Assembly (NCBI GenBank): GCA_031285905.1
Contig: JAITVH010000114.1
Location: forward strand, 1-39,655
Length of the DNA: 39,655 nucleotides
Source: Prevotella sp.
GTDB lineage: Bacteria; Bacteroidota; Bacteroidia; Bacteroidales; Dysgonomonadaceae
Direction: 5' to 3'
The notes beneath the pieces are model-generated. The model made no database searches, was not told the origin of the DNA, and saw nothing but the letters and a program-made list of their open reading frames with translations. Within the stretch, counting starts at the first letter, position 1. The number at the start of each line of letters is the position of its first letter. The translations under genes and the position numbers were made by a program. This document shows positions 1 through 8,579 of the stretch, one piece after another.

Positions 1-13
1 AGTTAAATTGCCC

Positions 14-46
14 ATTTTAACTAAAAAGTAACATAAGTAACACTTT
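14..46 (+). repeat. Copy of dispersed TTTTAACTAAAAGGTAAC motif
   Basis: An ATTTTAACTAAAAAGTAAC core is followed by a second, degenerate TAAGTAACAC block. Closely similar copies in the same orientation lie at 201-230, 34313-34331, 34411-34430, 34561-34590, 38164-38182 and 39387-39415. All lie between genes, so this is an interspersed intergenic repeat. Its function is unknown. Confidence 0.75.
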
Positions 47-57
47 TTCTTTCTCTT

Positions 58-121
58 GCTGGCGCGGACATTTTGTCTGTACTTTGTATGAGTAAGGCAT
101 GGACTACAACTCCGCGCCAGC
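58..121. repeat. Inverted repeat GCTGGCGCGGA...TCCGCGCCAGC
   Basis: Perfect 11-bp arms at 58-68 and 111-121 enclose about 42 bp. A related GCGCGGAC fragment with its own small inverted repeat recurs at about 35614-35632. It is part of the mosaic of palindromic repeats that fills the spacer at 1-455, where I see no gene. Confidence 0.6.
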
Positions 122-131
122 AGGGCTTTTT

Positions 132-198
132 TGTAGGGGCGAACCCTTGTGGTCGCCCACTCTGCCTGTTTCGGGTACCCACAAGGGGCACCCCTACA
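132..198. repeat. 67-bp palindromic intergenic repeat, copy 1
   Basis: The ends TGTAGGGG and CCCCTACA pair, and inner CCCTTGTGG pairs with CCACAAGGG, so the unit can fold into a long GC-rich hairpin in an AT-rich spacer. A second copy with only a few substitutions lies at about 34492-34558. Both copies are followed directly by the TTTTAACTAAAA motif. It resembles a REP- or MITE-type non-coding repeat. Confidence 0.75.
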
Positions 199-200
199 TA

Positions 201-230
201 TTTTAACTAAAAGGTAACATAAGTAACACC
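201..230 (+). repeat. Copy of dispersed TTTTAACTAAAAGGTAAC motif
   Basis: A TTTTAACTAAAAGGTAAC core is followed by ATAAGTAACACC. It directly abuts the right end of the 67-bp palindrome, the same arrangement as in the copy at 34561-34590. Confidence 0.75.
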
Positions 231-283
231 TTTCTTTACATCTTTCAAAGACCTCTTTCTCGCTTTACGCCATTTGCTAATAT

Positions 284-301
284 GCTAATTTGCAAATTAG
301 C
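284..301. repeat. Perfect 18-bp palindrome
   Basis: GCTAATTTGCAAATTAGC is its own reverse complement. It lies about 70 bp upstream of the predicted -7 box of the GH76 gene. It could be an operator, or only part of the surrounding repeat mosaic; the sequence does not decide. Confidence 0.4.
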
Positions 302-371
302 CCATTGGCATACTATAGATAAATTAGAAAATAAAATATTACAGATACATCGGCAAAAAAACTATTAACCT

Positions 372-379
372 TAAATTTG
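372..379 (+). promoter_or_regulatory. Bacteroidota -7 box of the GH76 gene
   Basis: TAAATTTG fits the Bacteroidota TAnnTTTG -7 consensus. It lies 77 bp upstream of the ATG at 456. No clear -33 TTTG at the usual distance was seen. Confidence 0.45.
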
Positions 380-455
380 CAGAAAAAATAAATTATATGT
401 TATTTTGAATAACCGAAAATTACCCTATTATTCCTAACTATTAACCAAAATTACT

Positions 456-2696
456 ATGAAGACAAATTTCCTAAGGATTACAGCCCTTTTGTTTTTATCC
501 ACTTTGTTCTTCTCATGCTCCGACGATAATGGAGGAGATGATGTTGACCCGCCTTATATAAATCCTGTGAAAACACTGTTGTCGCCTGCTAATGGATACA
601 GTGTAGAATTAACCTCAACCACAACAGACGTTGTTGAATTCGAATGGGGAAAGGCCGAGGCCAGTTCGGGTGTAACACCTATATATGAGGTTGTTTTCAT
701 CAAAGAAGGAGGTGATTTTAATAAACCCCTGAGCACAGTTAAAACCGGTAATTCGGGTAAAGATAGTAAGATGAATATCACCCACAGACAACTGGATCAG
801 ATTGCAGAAAGCGCCGGTATTGCCGAAGGTGAGAGTGCAACGCTCAGTTGGTCGGTGAATGCATCTTCGTCTTCACTTAAAGTTATTGCCGCCCAATCCA
901 ATAAGATTACCCTAACCCGTACGAAGCCGTTTGTAGTACCAACGACCTTATATATAACCGGAGAGGCTACGGAATCGGGTACATCTGTAGATAATGCACT
1001 GGAATTTACACGGTTATCATCGGGTAAGTTTGAGATATTTACGAAATTGAATGCCAGCCAGGTATATAAAATAACTGACAGCAAAAGCCAGAGTACGTTA
1101 AGATATTTCCATGTCAAAAACGGCAAGATTGAAGATGGTGATGGCGAATCGAAAGTGTCGAAACAGGCGGTATATCGTATAACTGTTGACTTTAACACAG
1201 GAGACGTCACCTTTGTGGAAGTAAACAATTTCAGATTGATTTTCTGTATTAATGAGAATATGATTGTCAACCTGAAATATGACGGGAATGGTACATGGAA
1301 ATCGGATGTGAATCTAATATTCCTGCCTAATGAATGGTGGGGAAAGGAAGACCGCTATAAGTTCAAAATGAATGTAATAGAGAATAATGTAGCAAAAGAC
1401 ATTGTCTGGGGAACGAAAATAGCGACAGATGGCAGGCCTGACGGACAGGATTCGTATTATTATATGAAAGAGTCATTCGATAATGATATTTGGGCTGCTA
1501 AATGGAAATTGAAAGGTGAATATGATAAAAACTACATTGTAGTAACAGCCAGCTTGCAGGGCGGGAAAGAATATACACATTCCTTCGAAGAAGTGCCGCC
1601 GATCAACTTCGATTGGGGGAGCATTGCCGATCAGAGTACGACCACGCTGGCTAACAATTTCTGGAACAGTTCGAAAAACCATTTCTATAATAATATATAC
1701 AACCAGATGCGCCCATATGACTACTGGCCTGAGGCACATGCCATCGATGTGATCATCGACGCATACGAACGGACAGGGAATGCCTTTTATAAGCAGCGTA
1801 TCTATGATTTTCATGAGGGGATAAAAGCAAAGAACGGAAATCGTTTCTGGAACGATTACTATGATGATATGGCATGGCACGGGCTGGCGCATCTCAGAGC
1901 TTTCAAAGCGACAAATGATACCCGCTATGAACAATCTGCTGCCGACTTGTGGGGATGGCTGGTCGAAGGCTGGACAGATGACGATGGAGGCGGTATCCCG
2001 TGGAATCATCAGGATAATGAATCAGGCAGAGGTAAAGGTGTACCTACCAACGGCCCGTCTACGATAATCGGTATACGCCGCTGGGTAGACTATCCTGCTG
2101 AAATAAAAGACGGTAAGAACAATCTGGAATGGGCGAAAAGAATATATACATGGATAAGGGAGCATCGCTATGAACCCGAAACAGGGCGGGTATTTGAGCG
2201 GAAAGATGATACGGGCGGCGACTGGACATACAATGCTGGCACATTTATGGGCGCTGCTATGGAAATGTATAATGTTACCGGGGAGCAAATGTATTTTGAT
2301 GATGCGATAAAGATCGCCGATTATGGGATCGAAAACCTGAGTTCGAATTTCTATGTGCTGAGCGACTGGGCCGAACAATATAATACAGAAAAAGATGAAG
2401 ACCATGATGTGAATCTATTCAAGGCTATATTTGTCCGTTACTTTACCCGTCTGATTATGCATCCCGACTTACCTTCCGATAAAAAGAATAAATATATAGA
2501 TTTTATGGAAGATAGCGCGAAATGCCTTTGGACGAGGGCTACTCTTGTTACAGAATCGTCAACAACATTGTTTGGCCATCGTTGGTGGGAATATCCGAAA
2601 AGCGACCGGGCTGTACAACTGCGTACGCAGGTTAGTGGCTGTGCTATCATGGAAGCAATGGCATTACTTCAGAAAAAAGGATATCTGAACAGATGA
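456..2696 (+). CDS. SusE/SusF-like lipoprotein fused to GH76 (endo-alpha-1,6-mannanase family)
   Basis: This predicted 746-aa surface lipoprotein starts with a signal peptide and lipobox ending LFFSC at Cys21. Residues of about 38-155 resemble the SusE N-terminal Ig-like domain. Residues of about 160-385 form two beta-rich SusE/SusF-type domains, which in known systems bind glycans. From about residue 395 to the end is a GH76-type (alpha/alpha)6 domain with the paired acidic motif YYDDMAW; D470 and D471 match the catalytic Asp pair of the family. GH76 enzymes cut internal alpha-1,6-mannosidic bonds of fungal mannan and related glycans. The joining of a SusE-like glycan-binding module and a glycosidase in one chain is notable, since these are usually separate polypeptides. 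The GH92 gene downstream on the opposite strand supports mannan or mannoprotein use. No SusC/SusD pair is visible in the window. Confidence 0.85.
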   Translation: MKTNFLRITALLFLSTLFFSCSDDNGGDDVDPPYINPVKTLLSPANGYSVELTSTTTDVVEFEWGKAEASSGVTPIYEVVFIKEGGDFNKPLSTVKTGNSGKDSKMNITHRQLDQIAESAGIAEGESATLSWSVNASSSSLKVIAAQSNKITLTRTKPFVVPTTLYITGEATESGTSVDNALEFTRLSSGKFEIFTKLNASQVYKITDSKSQSTLRYFHVKNGKIEDGDGESKVSKQAVYRITVDFNTGDVTFVEVNNFRLIFCINENMIVNLKYDGNGTWKSDVNLIFLPNEWWGKEDRYKFKMNVIENNVAKDIVWGTKIATDGRPDGQDSYYYMKESFDNDIWAAKWKLKGEYDKNYIVVTASLQGGKEYTHSFEEVPPINFDWGSIADQSTTTLANNFWNSSKNHFYNNIYNQMRPYDYWPEAHAIDVIIDAYERTGNAFYKQRIYDFHEGIKAKNGNRFWNDYYDDMAWHGLAHLRAFKATNDTRYEQSAADLWGWLVEGWTDDDGGGIPWNHQDNESGRGKGVPTNGPSTIIGIRRWVDYPAEIKDGKNNLEWAKRIYTWIREHRYEPETGRVFERKDDTGGDWTYNAGTFMGAAMEMYNVTGEQMYFDDAIKIADYGIENLSSNFYVLSDWAEQYNTEKDEDHDVNLFKAIFVRYFTRLIMHPDLPSDKKNKYIDFMEDSAKCLWTRATLVTESSTTLFGHRWWEYPKSDRAVQLRTQVSGCAIMEAMALLQKKGYLNR

Positions 2697-2712
2697 TGAT
2701 ATAATAAAAAAG

Positions 2713-2756
2713 AAATGTCTCAAAAGTGCTCTGACTGAACTACTTTTGAGACATTT
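2713..2756. terminator. Bidirectional terminator between GH76 and GH92 genes
   Basis: Perfect 15-bp arms (AAATGTCTCAAAAGT and its complement) at 2713-2727 and 2742-2756 enclose a 14-nt loop. A-rich sequence on the left and T-rich sequence on the right suit termination in both directions between convergent genes. Confidence 0.85.
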
Positions 2757-2775
2757 TATTTTATGGTGTTTGCGG

Positions 2776-4914
2776 TTATTCTGTTTTTATAACCAGTTCT
2801 TTACCTTTCTTCAGTTCATCGTGCGATATGAAATAACCATCCACTTTTTCTCCGCCGTAGGTTATTTCTTTGATCTTTTTACCTGTATTCTCTTTCACGA
2901 TGGTAAAATTGGTATCCCCCAGATCGAAAACCACCTTGTCGAACAAAGGAACGGAGATAATATATTCCGGATCGGCAGGAGAATAAGTATAGAGGCCAAT
3001 AGCATTGAATACATACCACGAGGTCATTTCGCCCGCATCGTCCATTCCGGCTAAAGCTAATCCTTCCTTACCCATACTGTAGAAACGGTTCATACAGCTG
3101 TCCAGTATTGCCTGTCCTTTCTCTTGTTTATCGATGAAGTAATAGGTGTACGGCACACTGTGGTCGGGCTGGTTCCCATGGCAGTAGTTACCTATAAAGC
3201 CCGTCATATTGTGGGCTTCGTATCCCCTCCACGGTACTGTAAAGAGGGAGTCAAGCTTCTGATCCACTGCTTCGTGGCTCGGATAAAGGTCTATCATTCC
3301 CTGAGGGTCGTGCGGTGCAAAAAATAAAGATTGCCATGCATTCGCCTCCCTGTACATGTATGCATAGTAAGGATAGTACGGATCAAAATCGGCAATCCAG
3401 TCTCCGTTATCAATACGCCCTCTCCAAAAACCTGTGGACGGATCGAAGAGATTCTTGTAGTTGCCCGAACGCTCCATCAGCGTCTTATAATTGGCTTCGT
3501 CTCCCAGTTCTTTGGCAAGTAGAGCCGTTGCATAATCATCGTATGCATATTCCACGGTCTTGGTCACTGCCGCTTTGTATTCATCCCATGTAGGCACATT
3601 TGTCGTATCTTTTTCGGCTATCCAACCCCTTTCTATATATTCGTCCAGATACGGTCTTCCTCCACGCCCCGGCACATTGGCGTTCTTCAACAATAACTGG
3701 TAAGTTTTCTCTATATCGAAGTCTTTCAGTCCGCGAAGATATGACCCTGCAACGAATACCGAGGCGTGGTCACCATGGAAGAAAGTAGGCATATAACCTC
3801 TTATTTCACCTTTATCTGTAATTGATTTTATGACATCTGTAGTAACTTTTGGCGACAGCATCCCCAAGAGTACCAGCTTATTGCGATAGTCATCCCAGAA
3901 AGAAGGATCGGTGTAATAATGGAAGCCTTTATTCACCACTTCGCCTTTGGCATTGGTATAATCTCCGTTTACATCGCTACGCAGCACAGGCCACAGGAAT
4001 GCACGGTAAAGGCACGAATAGAAAGTACCTTTTTGCTTCTCTGTTCCGCCGGATACCTGTATTTTCGAGAGTAGTCCCTCCCATTCCTTATCCGCTTCTT
4101 TCTTCACTTGGGCAAAATCCTTGTCCAGCATTTCGGCTTCCAGGTTTTTCTTCGCATTTTCCACACTTACGAATGAGAAGCCGATCTTCAGTTCCAAACG
4201 CTTATTGCCTTCTTCAAAGTTTACAACCGAAACTTCTCTTTTTTCGCTCTTAACTTGTTCTATATCTTTGATATTGTGATTAGATACAGCATAGAAGTAC
4301 ATTTTTTCTCCTGTCTGCTGAAATCCGGTAAATATATTATCGGCTTCTTTTTCTATTTTCCAATCCCTCACTCTTTCGTTCGACCGGGTCAGGTCGGCTA
4401 TTAACTTTTTATCCTGTGATTTAGGGAAAGTATATTTATGATAACCACATCTTAATGTAGAAGTCAACTCGGCATTGACCCCATAGCGCTCAAGAAATAC
4501 CTGATAATAGCCCGGCGAGGCAGATTCCTTTTCGTGGCTGAATTTTGAGGCATAATCATCAGCGGAAATTTCTCCTGTGGCAGGCAGTAACGGAATATGG
4601 CACAGATTCCAGTGTCCCTTGTTGGTATGGGCAAAACCATAGATGATTGTGTCTTCATACTGATATCCGGCTCCACTTCTAAACTGTGTCACGGGGCTTA
4701 GTTGCACCATCGCATTCGGTAGCGATGAACCGGGAAAGACTTCCGCACCCCACGTGCGTTCTTTTATCTTCCGCACATAACCGAGGTCTTCAGGTTCCCA
4801 TAGCGTTGCTGTTCCCAACATTGGATTCACATAATTAGTCAAGCCCTTTTCTGTACAGGATATGGCTATTGCAGATATGCATACTGAGAGTAAAATTGGT
4901 TTAAACAAATTCAT
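2776..4914 (-). CDS. GH92 family alpha-mannosidase, lipoprotein
   Basis: This 712-aa protein begins with a short signal peptide and lipobox (AISC). YVNPMLGT near the N-terminus, GNYCHGNQPDHSVPYTYYF and DDAGEMTSWYVFNAIGLY toward the C-terminus are typical GH92 blocks; the family consists of calcium-dependent exo-acting alpha-mannosidases. The acidic residues of the DDAGEMTSW block and the Glu-rich central part are where the catalytic machinery of GH92 lies. The length fits a standard two-domain GH92 enzyme. It is likely periplasmic or outer-membrane anchored, trimming mannose from oligosaccharides released by the convergently encoded GH76 enzyme. Linkage specificity cannot be told from sequence alone. 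Confidence 0.92.
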   Translation of the reverse strand: MNLFKPILLSVCISAIAISCTEKGLTNYVNPMLGTATLWEPEDLGYVRKIKERTWGAEVFPGSSLPNAMVQLSPVTQFRSGAGYQYEDTIIYGFAHTNKGHWNLCHIPLLPATGEISADDYASKFSHEKESASPGYYQVFLERYGVNAELTSTLRCGYHKYTFPKSQDKKLIADLTRSNERVRDWKIEKEADNIFTGFQQTGEKMYFYAVSNHNIKDIEQVKSEKREVSVVNFEEGNKRLELKIGFSFVSVENAKKNLEAEMLDKDFAQVKKEADKEWEGLLSKIQVSGGTEKQKGTFYSCLYRAFLWPVLRSDVNGDYTNAKGEVVNKGFHYYTDPSFWDDYRNKLVLLGMLSPKVTTDVIKSITDKGEIRGYMPTFFHGDHASVFVAGSYLRGLKDFDIEKTYQLLLKNANVPGRGGRPYLDEYIERGWIAEKDTTNVPTWDEYKAAVTKTVEYAYDDYATALLAKELGDEANYKTLMERSGNYKNLFDPSTGFWRGRIDNGDWIADFDPYYPYYAYMYREANAWQSLFFAPHDPQGMIDLYPSHEAVDQKLDSLFTVPWRGYEAHNMTGFIGNYCHGNQPDHSVPYTYYFIDKQEKGQAILDSCMNRFYSMGKEGLALAGMDDAGEMTSWYVFNAIGLYTYSPADPEYIISVPLFDKVVFDLGDTNFTIVKENTGKKIKEITYGGEKVDGYFISHDELKKGKELVIKTE

Positions 4915-4958
4915 TAGCGTATAAATAATAAGGTTATAAGAAATTAAGGTAATTAGTG

Positions 4959-4966
4959 CAAATATA
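4959..4966 (-). promoter_or_regulatory. -7 box of the GH92 gene
   Basis: Read on the minus strand this is TATATTTG, a perfect TAnnTTTG, 45 bp upstream of the GH92 start codon. Confidence 0.5.
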
Positions 4967-5084
4967 TCATATTTTTATGTGTTTCAGGTTCATTATAAAA
5001 TAAATACAGAGAAAGAGGGTGAAAATCTTTTAGCGGCTATTTTCTTAATTTAGTTTCCGTATCTCATTATTTCTGCAAAATATC

Positions 5085-5092
5085 TATATTTG
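5085..5092 (+). promoter_or_regulatory. -7 box of asd
   Basis: TATATTTG lies 50 bp upstream of the asd ATG, in an AT-rich divergent spacer shared with the GH92 promoter. Confidence 0.5.
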
Positions 5093-5141
5093 TAAGTTCA
5101 TTTAAGAACAGTTTGTTTTATATATCAATTCGTAAAAAAAA

Positions 5142-6149
5142 ATGAAAATTGCTATTGTTGGTGCAAGCGGTGCTGTAGGTCAGGAATTCCTCAGGGTTCT
5201 TGACGAACGGAATTTTCCTATGGATGAATTAGTATTATTTGGATCTGCCAGAAGTGCGGGAAATACGTATGAGTTCAGGGATAAACAGTATGTAGTCAAA
5301 GAATTGCAGCACAACGATGACTTTAAAGATATAGATATAGCATTTGTATCGGCCGGAGGTAGTATATCTGTTGAGTTTGCCGGAACTATTACAAAGCATG
5401 GCGCTATTATGATTGACAATTCCAGCGCTTTTCGCATGGATAAAGATGTTCCGCTTGTAGTACCGGAGGTAAACGGTGAGGATGCAAAAGTACGCCCGAA
5501 AGGAATTATAGCAAACCCCAACTGCTCTACTATCCAGATGGTGGTGGCAATGAATGTGATCGAAAAGATATCGCATATCAAGCGAGCGCATGTAGCTACA
5601 TATCAGGCTGCCTCAGGAGCCGGAGCGGCTGCAATGGACGAACTGGTAAACCAGTTTCAGCAAATAGCATACAATACTGATGTGACTGTGGATAAGTTTG
5701 CCTATCAACTGGCATATAACCTAATTCCGCAAATCGATGTATTTACCGACAACGGATATACTAAGGAAGAATTGAAAATGTATTATGAGACTCAGAAGAT
5801 AATGCACTCGGACATACAGGTAAGTGCAACTTGTATCCGTGTACCGATTCTTCGCTCTCATTCAGAAGCTATCTGGATAGAAACAGAACGTCCCGTTTCT
5901 CCTGACGAGGCACGCGAAGCATTTGCAAAAGCAGAAGGGGTTGTCCTTCAGGATAATCCGGCCGAAAAAGAATATCCAATGCCATTGTTTGTGGCAGGGA
6001 AAGATCCTGTATATGTAGGCCGTATCCGCGAAGATATAGCTAACCCGAACGGGCTGACATTCTGGGTAGTTGCCGACCAGATAAAAAAAGGCGCAGCCTT
6101 GAATGCAGTACAGATAGCGGAGTATCTGATAAAAGAAAATGCTATTTAA
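5142..6149 (+). CDS. asd: Aspartate-semialdehyde dehydrogenase
   Basis: This 335-aa enzyme catalyses the NADPH-dependent reduction of aspartyl phosphate to aspartate semialdehyde, the branch point to lysine/diaminopimelate, threonine and methionine. The N-terminal [11 protein letters not shown] is the nucleotide-binding P-loop of the Rossmann fold. NPNCST carries the nucleophilic Cys128, and [15 protein letters not shown] holds the substrate-binding Arg and catalytic His. Length and motif order are standard for the family. It appears to be a single-gene transcription unit, followed by a tRNA gene with its own promoter. Confidence 0.96.
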   Translation: MKIAIVGASGAVGQEFLRVLDERNFPMDELVLFGSARSAGNTYEFRDKQYVVKELQHNDDFKDIDIAFVSAGGSISVEFAGTITKHGAIMIDNSSAFRMDKDVPLVVPEVNGEDAKVRPKGIIANPNCSTIQMVVAMNVIEKISHIKRAHVATYQAASGAGAAAMDELVNQFQQIAYNTDVTVDKFAYQLAYNLIPQIDVFTDNGYTKEELKMYYETQKIMHSDIQVSATCIRVPILRSHSEAIWIETERPVSPDEAREAFAKAEGVVLQDNPAEKEYPMPLFVAGKDPVYVGRIREDIANPNGLTFWVVADQIKKGAALNAVQIAEYLIKENAI

Positions 6150-6185
6150 TTTCGGTAACCTATTTGTATAATCAAAACAAACAAT

Positions 6186-6193
6186 TATATTTG
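6186..6193 (+). promoter_or_regulatory. -7 box of tRNA-Ser
   Basis: TATATTTG lies 38 bp upstream of the tRNA 5' end, between asd and the tRNA. Confidence 0.45.
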
Positions 6194-6231
6194 CATCGCA
6201 TTTGTGCAAAACAGCATATTTTGCGATTTCA

Positions 6232-6318
6232 GGAAGTGTGGGTGAGTGGCTGAAACCACCAGTTTGCTAAACTGACGTACGGGTAACTGTACCGGGGGTT
6301 CGAATCCCCCCGCTTCCG
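6232..6318 (+). tRNA. tRNA-Ser(GCT)
   Basis: An 87-nt class II tRNA. The acceptor arm GGAAGTG (6232-6238) pairs with CGCTTCC (6311-6317), and the discriminator is G6318. The anticodon loop TTGCTAA (6264-6270) gives anticodon GCT, reading serine AGC/AGU codons. The long variable arm and the GGTTCGAATCC T-arm are as expected for serine tRNAs. No CCA is encoded. Its 3' end is the apparent integration site of the following mobile element. Confidence 0.95.
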
Positions 6319-6320
6319 CT
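6307..6320 (+). mobile_element. Left attachment site (attL) in tRNA-Ser 3' end
   Basis: CCCCCGCTTCCGCT covers the end of the T-arm, the 3' acceptor strand, the discriminator and two further bases. The same 14 bp recurs exactly at 10958-10971. A tyrosine integrase gene follows immediately. This is the classic pattern of integration into a tRNA 3' end that leaves the tRNA intact. Confidence 0.8.
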
Positions 6321-6330
6321 TCAAGTTTTT

Positions 6331-6355
6331 TAAGTCGCTAATAAATAGCGGCTTA
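6331..6355 (+). terminator. Hairpin downstream of tRNA-Ser
   Basis: TAAGTCGCTA pairs with TAGCGGCTTA across a 5-nt loop with one G-T wobble, followed by AATTCGTTTT. It is positioned to end the tRNA transcript. It lies inside the element, so it may have come with the insertion. Confidence 0.6.
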
Positions 6356-6455
6356 AATTCGTTTTAAAGGATTCGGAAAACAAAAGTGTGACAGAAATGT
6401 GACACGTTTACATTTAATTTTTTTAGCCTGGATATCCAATTCAGCTAAAAAAAAA

Positions 6456-7658
6456 ATGGACTTAAATCAACTTCAAAAAAAGCTTCTTATAAAAGGGTTG
6501 GATAGTTTGCCATTGGTGAACTATGAGCCTGCAGTTTTAAAAGAATGGCCTACCGACTGGCATATAGAATACCGGGTTTTAAATCCGGATTCGGGAAAAC
6601 TGGAAAGAAGAAAATTCAGATTTGAGAAAATTCGTAAACGTTTAGGCAGTGATCCTAAAGCTCGCAAATATGCAAAGCTTTACTGTGATGCTATAAATGA
6701 AAAGCTAGATTCGGGTTGGAATCCTTATCAGCAAGGAAAAAACGCAAAGTCATTTCATAAGCTGCTCGATGCCTTAAAAGTTTACCTGAAGGAAAAGGAA
6801 CTCGATTTAAAGAATGGAGTGTATAGTCCGGAGTCTATGAGAACGTGCAAATCTCAAATAGAAATTTTTTCAAACTGGATCAAAACAAAGAATCTCACAA
6901 ATGTATACGTAGGGAGCTTCACCAAAGATATGATACAGGAATACCTTGATCATGTCTATATTGAAAAAGAATTATCACCTAGAACCTGGAATAACTATCT
7001 GAAATATATGCGCGCTGTGTGGAACTGGCTTATATCGAAAAACTATTGTTCTGAGAACATAGTTAGTAAGATTAAGACAAAGCCGGTGACCGAAAAAGAA
7101 AGGGTGATAATCCCGCCTGAATGGACAAGAAAAATAATGGAGTATTACAGGGAGCATAATCCTAAAATGGAGTTGATATGCGGACTTGTATATAATTCTT
7201 TTATGCGTCCATCGGAAATATGCAGAACGCAAATAAAGGATATCCGTATAATTGAAGGCGGTATTTTCCTTCCGGGAAATAAAACAAAGAATGGTCACGC
7301 CCGATGGTGTCTGCTCCCACCTCATTTAATTGAGATGCTTACAAAAATGAAGATAGAAACTTATCCACTGGATTACTATTTGATATCATCTTTTCTTGAG
7401 CCAGGAAACAATAAACTATGCACAAGGAAGATTGATAAATATTGGGATAAAATGCGTACCAAAATAGGCTTGCCTAAAAATATGAAGTTGTATTCGTACA
7501 GGGATACTGGTATAACTGATTTAAAGAAAGCGGGATATTCCAATTTATTTATCAGTTCCATCACAGGGCATCTTAATTCGGAAGAAATAGAAACTTACAC
7601 TCATGCTCCTGATCCGAAGGCTCTCAAATTCATTATGGAAGAATCCTATAAACTATGA
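6456..7658 (+). CDS. Tyrosine recombinase/integrase
   Basis: This 400-aa site-specific integrase belongs to the Bacteroidota phage/conjugative-transposon type. An N-terminal arm-binding region is followed by a SAM-like core-binding domain (about residues 90-190) and a C-terminal catalytic domain. Visible catalytic elements are the Arg in the FMRPSEICR block, YSYRDTGIT in place of the usual HxLRHT box, GHLNSEE, and the nucleophile Tyr in EIETYTHA. The first His of the H-x-x-R box is replaced by Tyr. The ATG at 6456 was chosen; a GTG at 6399 would add 19 residues of unlikely sequence. It lies directly after tRNA-Ser, whose 3' end is duplicated at 10958, and presumably integrated this element. 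Confidence 0.9.
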   Translation: MDLNQLQKKLLIKGLDSLPLVNYEPAVLKEWPTDWHIEYRVLNPDSGKLERRKFRFEKIRKRLGSDPKARKYAKLYCDAINEKLDSGWNPYQQGKNAKSFHKLLDALKVYLKEKELDLKNGVYSPESMRTCKSQIEIFSNWIKTKNLTNVYVGSFTKDMIQEYLDHVYIEKELSPRTWNNYLKYMRAVWNWLISKNYCSENIVSKIKTKPVTEKERVIIPPEWTRKIMEYYREHNPKMELICGLVYNSFMRPSEICRTQIKDIRIIEGGIFLPGNKTKNGHARWCLLPPHLIEMLTKMKIETYPLDYYLISSFLEPGNNKLCTRKIDKYWDKMRTKIGLPKNMKLYSYRDTGITDLKKAGYSNLFISSITGHLNSEEIETYTHAPDPKALKFIMEESYKL

Positions 7659-7792
7659 AAATAAGAAACCTAAATTGAGAATTTACCTTAATTTAAATTT
7701 ATATTTATTTGGAGAAAACCTTTTTTATTTATAATTAATCATGATTTTTTTAACAAAAATTCATTAAACACTAAATTATTTCTACTTTTGAT

Positions 7793-7800
7793 TACTTAAT
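7793..7800 (+). promoter_or_regulatory. -7 box of the SGNH lipoprotein gene
   Basis: TACTTTTG fits TAnnTTTG, 29 bp upstream of the ATG at 7830. The spacer 7659-7829 is extremely AT-rich and otherwise featureless. Confidence 0.45.
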
Positions 7801-7829
7801 AAGATATATATATAAATTATATTATAGTA

Positions 7830-8552
7830 ATGAAAAAATATATACTATACTTCTTATGTTTTAGTTTGTCCTTTATATGCATAAATTCATGTGTGAATAA
7901 TCCTAATGTAAAAAGGATAACATTACACGATACTAATAATTTAAAATGGGTTGCGATTGGTAACTCAATCGCATGGCATCCTATAAATTCATATTGGTGG
8001 GGCGAATATGGTATGGCAGCATCAAAACGAGAAAATGGCTTCGTACATGTATTGAATGATAAATTAAAAGGTATTGACCCGAATGCATCTTTCAAAATAG
8101 CATGGTCGGTCGACTGGGAACGTAATCATAGCGGTTATGATCTGAGTTATTTCGATGAATATTTCGACGGTAATGAGTCGCTGGTTGTTATACGTTTGGG
8201 AGAGAATGTAACTTCCTTAACAAACTATGAGTCTGATCTTAGGCTATTGGTAAAACACATTAAATCACTTGCCCCAAATGCTCAAATAGTTATTTCGGGC
8301 GTATTTATGACGGCAAGCGCTAATTTAACAGCCAAAGATACCGCACAAAAGAATGTTGCAGATTCAGAGAATTGTGTTTGGTTGTCATTAAAAGAACTTG
8401 ACACAACTGAAAACCGAAGTAAAGTAGGTAATCAGGTTATGGGAGATGACGGACAATTATATTCTATCGATAACCCAACAGTTGCCGACTATCCAGGCGA
8501 CAAAGGAATGGAAGCTATTGCAGACGCAATATATAATTTAATTGATTTTTAA
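7830..8552 (+). CDS. SGNH/GDSL-family hydrolase-like lipoprotein, catalytic His apparently lost
   Basis: This 240-aa protein has a signal peptide and lipobox (CINSC), followed by a flavodoxin-like SGNH hydrolase domain. VAIGNSIAWH is block I with the nucleophile Ser, and RLGENV corresponds to the Gly/Asn block. The C-terminal VADYPGDKGMEAIA aligns with the block that in relatives known to me reads as an HPGDKGM motif; here Tyr stands where the catalytic His is expected. Family members are esterases, often carbohydrate esterases. This copy may be inactive, or may use a different base. It is accessory cargo of the tRNA-Ser element and has its own predicted promoter. Substrate unknown. Confidence 0.75.
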   Translation: MKKYILYFLCFSLSFICINSCVNNPNVKRITLHDTNNLKWVAIGNSIAWHPINSYWWGEYGMAASKRENGFVHVLNDKLKGIDPNASFKIAWSVDWERNHSGYDLSYFDEYFDGNESLVVIRLGENVTSLTNYESDLRLLVKHIKSLAPNAQIVISGVFMTASANLTAKDTAQKNVADSENCVWLSLKELDTTENRSKVGNQVMGDDGQLYSIDNPTVADYPGDKGMEAIADAIYNLIDF

Positions 8553-8579
8553 ATATTGTATTTAAACTCTTTCTACCAT

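Noticed and set aside
1861-2067. Overlapping plus-strand frame inside the GH76 catalytic domain
   Set aside because: It is out of phase with the strongly conserved GH76 motifs and has no promoter or homology.
6399-6455. Upstream GTG extension of the integrase
   Set aside because: The 19 added residues do not look like an integrase N-terminus, and the ATG at 6456 is a natural start.
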